From Marinicella rhabdoformis (GTDB lineage: Bacteria; Pseudomonadota; Gammaproteobacteria; Xanthomonadales; Marinicellaceae): a stretch of DNA of 64,000 bases. A model generated the notes under the pieces. It did no database searches. It saw nothing but the letters and a program-made list of their open reading frames with translations, and was not told the origin of the DNA. Made by a program: the position numbers and the translations under genes. The stretch spans positions 345,914-409,913 of the forward strand of contig NZ_VTFS01000001.1 of the NCBI RefSeq assembly GCF_009671245.1, written 5' to 3'. This document shows, piece by piece, positions 10,058-19,986 of the stretch; the stretch's first letter is position 1, and the number at the start of each line of letters is the position of its first letter.

Positions 10058-10821
10058 CAGCGAATGATGCTGCGTTCCGATCGTTCGATGAAATCAATCA
10101 TCAACTGTACATCATCAGATTCAAGCTTCTTCATCTCTGCTACCGCTTCTGCCAAAGGTAAATCTGACTTATACAACAACCTGAAACCTTTCTTTATCAT
10201 GCCTATACGCTCTTTTGAAAAACCGCGTCGTTTCAATCCTTCAAAATTAATGGCCCTAGGAATCGCAGGACTGCCTTGTGCCATAACAAAAGGCGGTACG
10301 TCTTTTTGAAAACCTGAATCCATAGCAGCAAAAGCATGTGCACCGATTCGACAGAACTGATGTAATTTACTGAAACCACCCAGAATCACATGGTCATGAA
10401 TGTGAACATGGCCGGCCAAAGTGGTGCCGTTGGCCATAATGGTGTGATTACCCACCTGACAATCATGTGCAATATGAACATAAGCCATGATCCAATTGTC
10501 ATCCCCCACTTTTGTGATGCCTTTGTCATCAGTCGTGCCCAAATTGATGGTCACATATTCACGGATGGTATTACCATCGCCAATGACAACTTGTGTGTCT
10601 TCATCTGCAAATTTTTTATCCTGAGGGTCTTCACCAATAGATGCAAAAGGATAAATTTTGTTATTTTTTCCAATTGAAGTCCGGCCAGAAACCACAACGT
10701 GAGACTTTAAAACAGATCCGGAACCTATGGTAACTTTCGGCCCAATAATACAGTAAGGACCAATCACCACATCATCGGCGACTTTTGCCCCTGCTTCAAT
10801 GATGGCTGTTGAGTGTATCAT
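10057..10821 (-). CDS. lpxA: UDP-N-acetylglucosamine O-acyltransferase
   Basis: First enzyme of lipid A synthesis; it moves a 3-hydroxyacyl chain from ACP to the 3-OH of UDP-GlcNAc. The N-terminal two thirds is a left-handed beta-helix of hexapeptide repeats (ViGPYCiIGPKVTIGSGS). The catalytic His lies in the segment HIAHDCQVGNHTIMANG. The C-terminal helical part (RRGFSKERIGMIKKGF) matches the family. It is 254 aa against 262 in E. coli. It overlaps fabZ by ATGA and lpxB by one base. Confidence 0.97.
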   Translation of the reverse strand: MIHSTAIIEAGAKVADDVVIGPYCIIGPKVTIGSGSVLKSHVVVSGRTSIGKNNKIYPFASIGEDPQDKKFADEDTQVVIGDGNTIREYVTINLGTTDDKGITKVGDDNWIMAYVHIAHDCQVGNHTIMANGTTLAGHVHIHDHVILGGFSKLHQFCRIGAHAFAAMDSGFQKDVPPFVMAQGSPAIPRAINFEGLKRRGFSKERIGMIKKGFRLLYKSDLPLAEAVAEMKKLESDDVQLMIDFIERSERSIIR

Positions 10822-11276
10822 TTACTCTTCTCTGCACATAAGAACTCTGCTTTGGCCGCAACCTTTCCATCAACTTTTACGGTCCCTGTATACATGGTCA
10901 TGTTTTTAATGACCTTTTTTATATGGCATTCCATCACCATTTGATCTCCTGGCACAACCACTTTACTGAATTTGGCCTTGTCTACTTTGACCAAATAAAA
11001 CAAGGCATCATCCGCCTGTCCGTCACGACTCAATTGAGTCAACACACCAGCAGCTTGAGCCATGGCTTCAACTATCATCACACCAGGCATCACTGGATGG
11101 TCAGGAAAATGACCTGTAAACTGTGGTTCATTAAAGGTGACATTTTTGATTGCTGTGATGGATTCTCCAGGCACATATGAAAGCACCTTATCGACCAATA
11201 AAAAAGGGTAGCGGTGCGGTATCAGGTTCATGATTTCTTCAACGCCTATGGTGCCGTTTGTAACTTCAGTTGTCAT
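10818..11276 (-). CDS. fabZ: 3-hydroxyacyl-[ACP] dehydratase
   Basis: Hot-dog-fold dehydratase of type II fatty acid synthesis. It competes with LpxA for 3-hydroxyacyl-ACP, which explains its place between lpxD and lpxA. The active-site His is in IPHRYPFLLVD, and the partner acidic residue is in MPGVMIVEAMAQAAG. GHFPDHPVMPG is the usual central helix start. At 152 aa it is full length. Four-base ATGA overlaps join it to both neighbours. Confidence 0.97.
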   Translation of the reverse strand: MTTEVTNGTIGVEEIMNLIPHRYPFLLVDKVLSYVPGESITAIKNVTFNEPQFTGHFPDHPVMPGVMIVEAMAQAAGVLTQLSRDGQADDALFYLVKVDKAKFSKVVVPGDQMVMECHIKKVIKNMTMYTGTVKVDGKVAAKAEFLCAEKSK

Positions 11277-12283
11277 TTTATTTTTTTCTCTATTTGATTC
11301 ACTTTTCTTGCCAATTGATCTAACTGGCGAAATCTGACCGCATTTTTACGCCAGTTTTTGGTTTCTTGTAAAGGTGACGCTGCACTGTAATTGCCTTTTT
11401 TCTTTATGCTATGGGTTACCAGGCTCATGGCCTGAACGATCACTTCATCACATATTTTTATGTGGCCAACAATACCAACGCCACCACCAATTAAACAATT
11501 TTTACCTATTTGAGTAGACCCTGCAACTGCCGTACAACCTGCAATCACAGTATGGTCACCAATGTGAACATTGTGACCGATTTGAATTTGGTTGTCCAAA
11601 CGCACATCTTTACCTAATACGGTGTTTTCTATGGCACCGCAATCTACAGTCGTGTTGGCACCAATTTCACAATCATCACCAATAATAACCACACCTGTCT
11701 GAGGTATTTTAATCCACCCTTTCGTGTCTCTGGCCAAACCAAATCCATCTGCCCCAATCACAGCACCAGGATGAATGACAACACGATCACCCAAATGACA
11801 ACCCGCTTCTACAGTCACCCCGGATTTAATGACACAATCATCACCTAAAATCACGCCTTCGGCTATGGTTACATTATTTTCGATTTGACAACCCGCACCA
11901 ATTTGGCATCCAGGGCCTATAACAGAAAAAGCACCAACACCAACCCCCACACCCAGATTTACAGTGGCATCTATTGCGGTTTGTTGATGTATATTGGCAG
12001 GTTTTTTATCGGCTTGAGCAAACAATTGCGCCACTTTAGCAAATGCCACATAAGCATCAGGTGCCAGCAGCACATTACCCTCATAATCAACCGCATCCTG
12101 TGTGGTTAAAATCACGGCTCCTGCTTGGGTGTTTCTTAATTGATCTGTGTATTTGGTGTTAGCAAGGAAGCTGATTTGATCGGGTTGTGAAGCAGCTAAT
12201 GTGCCTACCGAAGAGAGCATATAATCACCGTCACCACGGAAATCTAATTCAAGACTTGCTGCTATTTGCGCCAAAGATTTCAT
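11273..12283 (-). CDS. lpxD: UDP-3-O-(3-hydroxyacyl)glucosamine N-acyltransferase
   Basis: Third step of lipid A assembly: transfers a second 3-hydroxyacyl chain to the amino group. The start is set at MKSLAQIAASLELDF, which aligns with the family's uridine-binding N-terminal domain. A further upstream in-frame ATG would run back into skp. A long hexapeptide-repeat helix follows (residues about 100-300), with the catalytic His in IQIGHNVHIGDH. The C-terminal helical tail ends in KKIK. At 336 aa the length is normal. The start is 7 bp after the skp stop, and the stop overlaps fabZ. Confidence 0.96.
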   Translation of the reverse strand: MKSLAQIAASLELDFRGDGDYMLSSVGTLAASQPDQISFLANTKYTDQLRNTQAGAVILTTQDAVDYEGNVLLAPDAYVAFAKVAQLFAQADKKPANIHQQTAIDATVNLGVGVGVGAFSVIGPGCQIGAGCQIENNVTIAEGVILGDDCVIKSGVTVEAGCHLGDRVVIHPGAVIGADGFGLARDTKGWIKIPQTGVVIIGDDCEIGANTTVDCGAIENTVLGKDVRLDNQIQIGHNVHIGDHTVIAGCTAVAGSTQIGKNCLIGGGVGIVGHIKICDEVIVQAMSLVTHSIKKKGNYSAASPLQETKNWRKNAVRFRQLDQLARKVNQIEKKIK

Positions 12284-12290
12284 GGCTTTA

Positions 12291-12791
12291 TTATTGGTTG
12301 TGGCTTTGTCGCAATTGCGCCAAAATTTCGTCAGTAATGTCCACTTCGTCGTTAACATATAAAATGGCATTAATTAAAATGGCATCAAATCCGTTGTTTT
12401 CTGCATACTCTGTTACGACTTTTTTTAGTTCTGCTTGCACCTCATCAACCATTTGAGAGTTTCGAATGGTAATCGCATCTTTTAAATCTTCTTTTGCACG
12501 TCGAACCTGACGCTCTAATATTCGAGCGCGCTCTTGTAACTTCAGCAATTCATCAGTAGTCATCAACGGACCTTCTTGTGTGATGCGTTTTTCTAATGAG
12601 GAGAGGTCTGATTCTTGTTGTGAAATTTTTTGGTTTTCAGCCTCAAATTCTGCAGTTAAATTTTGGTTTGCTTGCAAAATCTGAGGCGACTCACTGATGA
12701 GTATGTTCATGTCCACATAGCCAATTTTACCCGCTGCCCAAAGCACATTGCTGGATAACAATAAAATCAAAATTAGCTGATGCTTGTTCAT
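12291..12791 (-). CDS. skp: Periplasmic chaperone Skp/OmpH family
   Basis: Carries unfolded outer-membrane proteins across the periplasm to the BAM complex. A signal peptide (residues 1-20, ending near WAAG) precedes the family start KIGYVDMNILISES. The middle is a long charged coiled coil (about residues 45-120: NQKISQQESDLSSLEKR and onward) forming the tentacle arms. The C-terminus (FDAILINAILYVND) returns to the beta core. It lies 3 bp after bamA, its functional partner. Confidence 0.93.
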   Translation of the reverse strand: MNKHQLILILLLSSNVLWAAGKIGYVDMNILISESPQILQANQNLTAEFEAENQKISQQESDLSSLEKRITQEGPLMTTDELLKLQERARILERQVRRAKEDLKDAITIRNSQMVDEVQAELKKVVTEYAENNGFDAILINAILYVNDEVDITDEILAQLRQSHNQ

Positions 12792-12794
12792 TTT

Positions 12795-15266
12795 TTAGAA
12801 CGTGTTACCAAAGGTAAATTGCAACTTCTCAACATTGTCAAATCGGTCACTGTTAAACGGATAGGCATAGCTTATCACAATTGGACCCATGGGCGCTTGC
12901 CATTTAAGGGCAACCCCTGTTGACATCCTTAACTCGCGTGCTTCAAAAGAATCAAAGTCTTCAAAAACGTTACCCACATCAATAAACCAAGCCAATCGTG
13001 CCGCATTAGAATCTTTAGCAAATGGTGGAGGGAATATTAATTCCGCAGATCCAACCACTTTAAAAGAACCACCCACAGCATCACCTTCTCTTGAAGTAAC
13101 GGGCAAATCAGGGTTGTTGAAAAAGTCATCATTGATGGTTGATTTGGGACCCAAAGTATTGTCATCGTAACCGCGTACTGAATTCACACCACCAGTAAAG
13201 AAATGTTCGAAGAAAGGCAAGCCGTTGGTATCTCCATAACCATCACCATAACCCACTTCACCTTTCAAAGACAAAGTAAAAGAATCACTCAAAGGGAATA
13301 AAATATTTTCCTTCAAGTTAATTTTGTAAAACTCTGCCGTACTGCTAGGTAATGCCGCTTCAATACCAATCGAATGATAGCTACCACTGGTTGGGTTAAA
13401 AAAGCGATTACGTGAATCTCTTGCCCACCTCGCTTCTGCTTTATACAAAGTAAAAGCACGTCGGTATTGATATGGAATTTTAATAAATTCTGGATCTTCA
13501 TCAGTGCCAGAATATGGCGGTATTACGCCATCATTACACTGTGGCGTTAACACAGGTAAATCTTCATCATCCTCAGGCCTGATAATCGTTTGACAGTTAT
13601 ACGCATAACCTCCCAAATCTATCAGCCCATCAATAATTGCTGAAGCACTTGACCCTTCGTTGGCACGCAAAGCAACCCGCTCATATGATAAATTGGTAAA
13701 AATGCGGTCAAACTCAGAAATTGGGAAACTTGCTTGAACACCCAAAGAACCATTGGTTGAATTGAATCGTGCTATATTCGCTTCACCTTGGTTAATGTTT
13801 GAATAATTCATACTGTACCCTATAGAGATGCCATCATCTGTAAAATAAGGGTCCTGATAAAACAAATTCAAACGTTTATAGTAGTTACTGGTATTAACAG
13901 CTACTGATACCGTGTTACCAGACCCCAATAAATTTTGTAATGAAACACTGCCCGATAAATTTAAGCCACTGAGTTGTGAATAACCTACACCAAAAGTGAA
14001 CTGACCAGAGTTACGCTCTTCAACTTTGACATTCACATCCACTTGGTCATCAGTACCAGGAACCTGAGGCGTTTCGATTTCTACTGTTTCAAAATAAGGT
14101 TTTTGCTGCAACCTTAACTTAGACCGGTCTATCAATGCCTGTGAAAACCACGCCCCCTCGAATTGACGCATTTCCCTTCTCAGAACCTCATCTTTGGTTT
14201 TCACATTACCAATGAAGTTAACACGCCTGACATAAACTTTTTTACCTGGATTAACAAAGTAAGTCATATCAACAGTTTTATCTTCTTCATTAATTTGTGG
14301 TACAGGTTCAACTTCAGCAAAAGCATAGCCACGATTGGCCAAAACACTCTTTAAACGTTCTGCTGAATATTCAACCATATTTTGGGCAAAGTTTTCGCCT
14401 TCTTTGGTCATCAGGTATGACATCATTATTTTTTTGTCAAAAATAAATTCACCAGTAATTTCTTGCTTTCCAAAGGTGTGTAATTCACCTTCTTGCATAT
14501 TGGCTGTGATATAGATGTCTTTTTTATCTTGACTGATTGTGACTTGTACAGATTCCACATCCGTATTAATGTAACCGCGATCCATATAATAAGATTTTAA
14601 TTTTTCTATATCTCCATTTAATTTTTCTTTGGAGTATTGGTCATCTTGAGAATACCATGACAACCAATTTGATGTGTCAGACTCAAAAACGTCAATTAAT
14701 TCTTCGTCACTGAAAATGGTGTTCCCCACCACTTTGATGTGTTTAATCTTAGCTGACTTACCTTCATCAATAGTAATAACAATAAACACGCGATTTCTGT
14801 CTAAATCTTTAACACGTGTTTTTATTTCAACATTGTATTTACCTCGAGAAAAAAACTGTCTGGTCAATTCATTTTGAACACGGTCCAGTTCTAACTTATT
14901 GTAAACTTCGCCTTCAGCCAAACCGATATTACTCAACCCAGCCATCAACTCTTCGGTTTTGATACTTTTGTTACCCGTAATACTGATGGTGGCAATTGCT
15001 GGACGCTCAACAACACGAACAATCAAAACATCGCCATCCTTTGCCAGTTTTACATCTTCAAAATACCCTGTACCAAACACGCGTCTGACAGAAGCTCGTA
15101 CCATTTCTGAATTGACTTCATCACCACGTTTGATTGGTAAATATGAAAATATGGTCCCGTGAGAGATTCGATCAGCACCAATAATTCTGATATCTGAAAC
15201 TGTAAACGGTTCTACTGCATGCGCAGAAAAGCCGAGCACCAACATAAGTAAAAATAATTTTCGCAT
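12795..15266 (-). CDS. bamA: Outer membrane protein assembly factor BamA
   Basis: Central Omp85 component of the BAM complex, which inserts beta-barrel proteins into the outer membrane. A signal peptide ends at SAHA (about residue 17). Five POTRA domains follow, starting with FTVSDIRIIGADRIS and ending around residue 420. The C-terminal barrel covers roughly residues 425-823, with the lid-lock motif region VRGYDDNTLGP and a terminal aromatic residue (FGNTF). At 823 aa it is of usual length (E. coli 810). It sits between rseP and skp as in most gammaproteobacteria. Confidence 0.97.
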   Translation of the reverse strand: MRKLFLLMLVLGFSAHAVEPFTVSDIRIIGADRISHGTIFSYLPIKRGDEVNSEMVRASVRRVFGTGYFEDVKLAKDGDVLIVRVVERPAIATISITGNKSIKTEELMAGLSNIGLAEGEVYNKLELDRVQNELTRQFFSRGKYNVEIKTRVKDLDRNRVFIVITIDEGKSAKIKHIKVVGNTIFSDEELIDVFESDTSNWLSWYSQDDQYSKEKLNGDIEKLKSYYMDRGYINTDVESVQVTISQDKKDIYITANMQEGELHTFGKQEITGEFIFDKKIMMSYLMTKEGENFAQNMVEYSAERLKSVLANRGYAFAEVEPVPQINEEDKTVDMTYFVNPGKKVYVRRVNFIGNVKTKDEVLRREMRQFEGAWFSQALIDRSKLRLQQKPYFETVEIETPQVPGTDDQVDVNVKVEERNSGQFTFGVGYSQLSGLNLSGSVSLQNLLGSGNTVSVAVNTSNYYKRLNLFYQDPYFTDDGISIGYSMNYSNINQGEANIARFNSTNGSLGVQASFPISEFDRIFTNLSYERVALRANEGSSASAIIDGLIDLGGYAYNCQTIIRPEDDEDLPVLTPQCNDGVIPPYSGTDEDPEFIKIPYQYRRAFTLYKAEARWARDSRNRFFNPTSGSYHSIGIEAALPSSTAEFYKINLKENILFPLSDSFTLSLKGEVGYGDGYGDTNGLPFFEHFFTGGVNSVRGYDDNTLGPKSTINDDFFNNPDLPVTSREGDAVGGSFKVVGSAELIFPPPFAKDSNAARLAWFIDVGNVFEDFDSFEARELRMSTGVALKWQAPMGPIVISYAYPFNSDRFDNVEKLQFTFGNTF

Positions 15267-15295
15267 AGTTTTTATCGTTATTTTTTCGCTGTATT

Positions 15296-16660
15296 TTAAG
15301 ACAAGGAACGTAAAATGTCGTTATAAAATGCTACGGACATCAAAGAAAGTAGCAGAAACATACCCACCATCTGGGCTCTTATTTCAAAACGCTCACTCAA
15401 AGGAGCGCCTTTAATTTTTTCAAAAGCAAGGAATAACATTTGACCACCATCCAACATAGGCACTGGCATCAAGTTGATAATACCCAGGCTCAAGCTAACC
15501 AAAGCAAGGAAAGATAAATACCAAGCAAATCCTCGTCCGGCAGATTCATTGGCCACTTGTGCAATGGTAATTGGACCTGATAAATTCTTAACTGAAGCTT
15601 TGCCAGTCACCAACTTCCACATCATTTCCAAAGACTTTGAAGTAATTTTACCCGTTTCATTCCACGCTTGACCCAGGGCCTTCAAAGGGCCATAGCTTAA
15701 TGTAAAGTACATTTCTCGCATAAATGCGATGTCTTTTTTAGCTGGATTCTGAGGCCTGACACCTAAAACTTTCTTATTCTCATCATCTGGGTTTACCGCT
15801 AATTTTTCTAACGTAATTTGTTGTTCTTTACCACTTCTGATGAATCTAATTTCAACTGGTGGCCGATTAATTTTTTGAACGGATTCAACCAAACCATACC
15901 AATCATTAACCACTTCACCATTGATATGTGTGATTTCATCTCCCTGCCTCAAACCAGCTTGTGATGCCGGCAAATTTTTATCCAATTCTGCCATGATAGC
16001 AGGGGCAGGAATGCGCCAGGGCGACAAACCGATATGATCTATTAAATCCTCTTCCGACACATGTTCTGGTACAGTCGAAAGCGGCAAGATTCTATTCACC
16101 AAAGAACCATTTATGGTTTCAACCTCGACCTCAATATCCAAACGGTCAATACCAGCGGTAATCAACGCCAAAGAAACATCGGACCAGGTTTTAATCTCCT
16201 CATTGGCCATTCTTCTCAAACGATCACCATATTCAAAACCAGCAGATGCCATGGTTTTTTGTGGCTCACCCAATGTGGGTTGAATTTCTTGTTTACCAAC
16301 AACAAACATCAACCAATACAAAACAAACGCAAGTATGAAGTTAAACGCAGGTCCAGCAACCATAATCAACATGCGTTGATATATGGGTTTATTGTTGTAC
16401 ACCTCATGCGCAGGCTCACCACTGATTTCGCAGTCTCTGCTGTCTAACAACTTAACATAGCCACCGAGAGGAATGGGGGCAATGGCTATTTCTGTTCCAT
16501 GTTTATCGTACCGTGACCAAATGGGCTTACCAAAACCCACACAAAATCTGATGACTTTTACACCAAATCTACGCGCCACCCAAAAATGACCCATTTCATG
16601 AATGGTAACTAAAACGCCTAAAGTGACGATTAACCAGAAAATATTACCTAAAACTGTCAT
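15296..16660 (-). CDS. rseP: Site-2 intramembrane metalloprotease RseP
   Basis: Cuts the anti-sigma-E factor after DegS and clears signal-peptide remnants. HEMGH at residues 21-25 gives the zinc ligands and catalytic Glu inside the first membrane helix. The third metal ligand is the Asp in MPVPMLDGGQ near residue 400. Two tandem PDZ domains lie between, in the periplasm (the second with LPASQAGLRQGDEI). At 454 aa the length matches the family. It overlaps dxr by ATGA and precedes bamA, linking sigma-E control with barrel assembly. Confidence 0.97.
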   Translation of the reverse strand: MTVLGNIFWLIVTLGVLVTIHEMGHFWVARRFGVKVIRFCVGFGKPIWSRYDKHGTEIAIAPIPLGGYVKLLDSRDCEISGEPAHEVYNNKPIYQRMLIMVAGPAFNFILAFVLYWLMFVVGKQEIQPTLGEPQKTMASAGFEYGDRLRRMANEEIKTWSDVSLALITAGIDRLDIEVEVETINGSLVNRILPLSTVPEHVSEEDLIDHIGLSPWRIPAPAIMAELDKNLPASQAGLRQGDEITHINGEVVNDWYGLVESVQKINRPPVEIRFIRSGKEQQITLEKLAVNPDDENKKVLGVRPQNPAKKDIAFMREMYFTLSYGPLKALGQAWNETGKITSKSLEMMWKLVTGKASVKNLSGPITIAQVANESAGRGFAWYLSFLALVSLSLGIINLMPVPMLDGGQMLFLAFEKIKGAPLSERFEIRAQMVGMFLLLSLMSVAFYNDILRSLS

Positions 16661-17835
16661 ATTGAAAATTTCTGTTGAATGAATTGTTGTGTTAATAGCC
16701 TGACTTCATGATCCGTACTGGATAATTGAGCCAAAGATTCTACATCATCAAAATCAAAACGATTCATTATAAAAGCATTGATATTCGCAATGTCCATGAA
16801 TTTGATATTACCTTTCAGGAATTCAGCCACACTGATTTCATTGGCAGCATTCAATACCGCTGGTGCGGTACCGCCTTTTTTTATGGCTTCTCGAGCCAAG
16901 GTCAGACAGGGAAACTTTTCATCGTCCGGCGCCAAAAAGTCAAGCCGAGAAAGCGCAATTAAATCTAAGAAATCTCCATCATTGGCTAATCGATCTCTTA
17001 AACCCAATCCATAAGAAATCGGGATTTGCATGTCTGGCGTTCCTAGTTGTGCCAACACCGATCCATCAATATAGTGCACCAAGGAATGTATCGTACTTTG
17101 TGGATGAACCACAACTTCAATGTGATGTTCAGGCATATTGAACAACCAGTGGGCTTCAATCACTTCGAGGCCTTTATTCATCAAAGTGGCAGAATCAACA
17201 GATATTTTCGCACCCATATCCCATTGCGGATGGGCCACTGCTTGAGCAGGTGTGATGTGTTGAAATTCAGACAGTGGCTTTGACCAAAAGGGTCCGCCCG
17301 AGGCAGTTAATGTCAAATGTGACACACGTTCTGGTGTGATTCCCGTTTGGTAATTTTGAGGCAAACATTGGTACAGCGCATTGTGCTCTGAATCCAAAGG
17401 TATGATGTGTGCGCCTGTCTTTAATGACAAAGGCATCAGTAAAGCACCGGCAGCCACAACAGACTCTTTATTCGCCAATAACAGTGTTTTCCCTGCTTCA
17501 GTAGCTGCCAAAACTGAAGACATGCCTGCACTACCAACTATGGCCGCAACGACAAGGTCTATCTCAGTCATTTTCACTAATTCATCCAATGCATCTGATC
17601 CACTGTGAATGGAGACATTTATATCGTTCAATTCAGACTTTAATAAAAGATAACTCTGCTCATCTGTTATGACAACATGCTGGGGTTTGAACTCTGTGAT
17701 TAATTGTAATGCTTTTTTCCAATTGCTATGGGCACTCAAAGCGAACAAGTTAAACTGATCTGGATGCTTTCTTAAAATGGCACAGGTAGAATCACCAATT
17801 GACCCTGTGGCTCCCAATAAGGCAACTTGTTTCAT
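16657..17835 (-). CDS. dxr: 1-deoxy-D-xylulose 5-phosphate reductoisomerase
   Basis: Second step of the MEP isoprenoid route, giving 2-C-methyl-D-erythritol 4-phosphate with NADPH. The Rossmann start is LLGATGSIGDST. The NKESVVAAG loop and the metal-binding and substrate region (DSEHNALYQCL, TASGGPF, SVDSATLMNKGLEVIEAHWLF) are intact. At 392 aa it is full length. Four-base overlaps join it to cdsA and rseP. Products of this pathway feed the UppS enzyme encoded two genes upstream. Confidence 0.97.
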   Translation of the reverse strand: MKQVALLGATGSIGDSTCAILRKHPDQFNLFALSAHSNWKKALQLITEFKPQHVVITDEQSYLLLKSELNDINVSIHSGSDALDELVKMTEIDLVVAAIVGSAGMSSVLAATEAGKTLLLANKESVVAAGALLMPLSLKTGAHIIPLDSEHNALYQCLPQNYQTGITPERVSHLTLTASGGPFWSKPLSEFQHITPAQAVAHPQWDMGAKISVDSATLMNKGLEVIEAHWLFNMPEHHIEVVVHPQSTIHSLVHYIDGSVLAQLGTPDMQIPISYGLGLRDRLANDGDFLDLIALSRLDFLAPDDEKFPCLTLAREAIKKGGTAPAVLNAANEISVAEFLKGNIKFMDIANINAFIMNRFDFDDVESLAQLSSTDHEVRLLTQQFIQQKFSI

Positions 17836-18638
17836 AACACAAACAACAGCATATAATACAATGGCGCTGCTGCAATCAAGCTGTCAAAGCGGTCAATAAA
17901 ACCACCATGGCCAGGTAATAAATTTGAACTGTCTTTAATACCTGCTTGGCGTTTACCCAAGCTGGCCGCCAAATCACCTACAACTGAAAACAAAGCCACC
18001 AATGGGAAGACCCACAAACTTGTTTGCCAGTCTATCGGCATATAATGCGAAACCATCAAGGCAAACCCAATAACAAATAACTGTGCACCAATGACACCTT
18101 CCCATGTTTTACCTGGGCTGATATTGATCGCCAACTTGTTTTTTCCAAAAGTTTTACCACTGAAATAGGCGCCAACATCTGCCACCCAAATAGTCAGCAA
18201 CAATATCAATGCCCACCATTGTCCTTGATCTTCTACCCGAATCATCAAAAAGGCAATTGCAAACAAAGCAATGGCTTCAGTACCCAATATGGCTTTTAAA
18301 AACAATTGCGCTTTTCTGTTTTCATGACCCAATTTAAATTGCCACAACCACAATAATGCCACAACCCAAACCAACCCAAATGCTATCAGTACATAATGTT
18401 GAGCAAACCCTGGCGTTACCATCATCAAATGAGCAAAATAACAACTACCTGCAGTGACTATAACCGCTAACACAATAGAAGCCATGAAAGGTAAGCGGTT
18501 CATCTTCAGCCACTCATACACACTGGCCACTTGAATCACAGCGGTCAATGCCATGAACCATTTCTTATCGCCCCAAATGACAATAGCCAAAACCAAAGGC
18601 CCCAGTAATAAAGCGGTTATTATTCTTTGTTTAAGCAT
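17832..18638 (-). CDS. cdsA: Phosphatidate cytidylyltransferase
   Basis: Makes CDP-diacylglycerol, the branch point of phospholipid synthesis, in the inner membrane. Multiple hydrophobic helices are visible. The family signature is complete near the C-terminus: VVGDLAASLGKRQAGIKDSS, then LLPGHGGFIDRFDS. At 268 aa it is of normal length. The first eight bases overlap uppS. Confidence 0.96.
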   Translation of the reverse strand: MLKQRIITALLLGPLVLAIVIWGDKKWFMALTAVIQVASVYEWLKMNRLPFMASIVLAVIVTAGSCYFAHLMMVTPGFAQHYVLIAFGLVWVVALLWLWQFKLGHENRKAQLFLKAILGTEAIALFAIAFLMIRVEDQGQWWALILLLTIWVADVGAYFSGKTFGKNKLAINISPGKTWEGVIGAQLFVIGFALMVSHYMPIDWQTSLWVFPLVALFSVVGDLAASLGKRQAGIKDSSNLLPGHGGFIDRFDSLIAAAPLYYMLLFVL

Positions 18639-19344
18639 TGATTTGCTCGCTTGTTTGGCCGAAACGGCGTTCTCTTTTTAAATACCTTTCAACAACTGAT
18701 TGTACATGTGTTTCATCAAAATCAGGCCACAACATATCTTCAAAGAAAATTTCTGCATAGGCAGATTGCCACAATAAAAAGTTAGAAATCCTGTGCTCTC
18801 CACCTGTTCTGATTAATACATCAACATCAGGTTGGCCTGAAAGTGACAAATGTGCAGCAAACTCTTCCTGACCTAAGTGCTGAATTAATTCAGGTGCAGC
18901 CAAAACTTTTTCACAACATTGTTTAGCTGCCTGCACAATGTCCCATTGACCACCGTAATTAACCGCAATGTTAAGCATCAGTCGTTGATTTTCTGGAATT
19001 TTAGATGAGGCTTGAGACATTTTTGTTTGCAGCTTTTCTGAAAAACGAGATAAATCCCCAATGAAGTTTAACCTCACGCCTTGGGCATTCAATTCGGGTG
19101 TTTCTTTTTGGATTGAGTTGAGAAACAGATCCATCAGTTTACTGACTTCTTTTTCTGGCCTGTTCCAGTTTTCACTACTGAAGGCAAATAAAGTCAAATG
19201 TGGAATGCCTAATTTGGCTACAGCTTGAATCGTCTTTCTAACAGCCTTAACCCCGGCTTGGTGTCCCATAGTCCGAGGTCGCTTTCTTTGAGTCGCCCAT
19301 CGCCCGTTTCCGTCCATGATGATGGCGATGTGCTGAATTGACAT
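18631..19344 (-). CDS. uppS: Undecaprenyl diphosphate synthase (cis-prenyltransferase)
   Basis: Extends farnesyl diphosphate to the C55 lipid carrier used for peptidoglycan and O-antigen. Motifs in order are IIMDGNGRWA (catalytic Asp near residue 11), RTMGHQAG, FSSENWNRP, and DVLIRTGGEHRISNFLLWQ with YAEIFF. At 237 aa the length is typical. It is 26 bp after frr and overlaps cdsA by eight bases. Confidence 0.97.
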   Translation of the reverse strand: MSIQHIAIIMDGNGRWATQRKRPRTMGHQAGVKAVRKTIQAVAKLGIPHLTLFAFSSENWNRPEKEVSKLMDLFLNSIQKETPELNAQGVRLNFIGDLSRFSEKLQTKMSQASSKIPENQRLMLNIAVNYGGQWDIVQAAKQCCEKVLAAPELIQHLGQEEFAAHLSLSGQPDVDVLIRTGGEHRISNFLLWQSAYAEIFFEDMLWPDFDETHVQSVVERYLKRERRFGQTSEQINA

Positions 19345-19370
19345 AGTTAAAATCTCTGGATAAATATAAA

Positions 19371-19928
19371 TTATATTTCCATCAACTCTTTTTCTTTCTC
19401 TGCAACCACTTCATCAACTTTTTTAACATATTGATCGGTCACATCTTGAATTTGCTTTTCACCACCGTGCAAATCATCTTCAGTGATGTCTTTATCATTC
19501 AAAAGGTTTTTTAATGATGTGTTCGCATCACGACGGATATTTCTAATCGCAATCTTGCTGTTTTCTGCAATTGAACCCACAACTTTAACCAATTCTTTAC
19601 GACGCTCTTCAGTTAAAGGAGGTAGAGGGATTCGTATGGTCATGCCAGCACTGACAGGATTTAATCCTAAACTGGAACTCATGATGGCCTTTTCAATCGG
19701 CTGTATCATGGTTTTTTCCCAAGGTGTTACTGTCAATGTTCTTGAATCTTGTACTGCCACGTTAGCCACTTGATTTAAGGCCGTAGCAGAACCGTAATAA
19801 TCAACTGTCATCCCATCTAACAAGCTGGTATTAGCACGCCCTGTTCTTACGCCCTTTAATTCATGGTGTAATGAATCTATGCTCTTACTCATTCTGTCGC
19901 CAGCTTCTTTGACTATGTCATTTATCAT
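19371..19928 (-). CDS. frr: Ribosome recycling factor
   Basis: Splits the post-termination ribosome together with EF-G. At 185 aa it is the standard length. Visible family blocks are [46 protein letters not shown] and [11 protein letters not shown]. The three-helix-bundle tail ends with a charged helix ([15 protein letters not shown]). It is separated from pyrH by 58 bp that hold a small hairpin. Confidence 0.97.
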   Translation of the reverse strand: MINDIVKEAGDRMSKSIDSLHHELKGVRTGRANTSLLDGMTVDYYGSATALNQVANVAVQDSRTLTVTPWEKTMIQPIEKAIMSSSLGLNPVSAGMTIRIPLPPLTEERRKELVKVVGSIAENSKIAIRNIRRDANTSLKNLLNDKDITEDDLHGGEKQIQDVTDQYVKKVDEVVAEKEKELMEI

Positions 19929-19965
19929 TTAATTCTCCAATAATCAGGCAAATAATTAGCCAGTA

Positions 19966-19982
19966 TCTGACCCTAGGTCAGA
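19966..19982 (-). other. Small perfect hairpin in the pyrH-frr gap
   Basis: TCTGACC / GGTCAGA with a three-base loop, directly after the pyrH stop. No U tract follows on the minus strand, so an RNA-stabilising or processing element is more likely than a terminator. Confidence 0.4.
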
Positions 19983-19986
19983 AAAA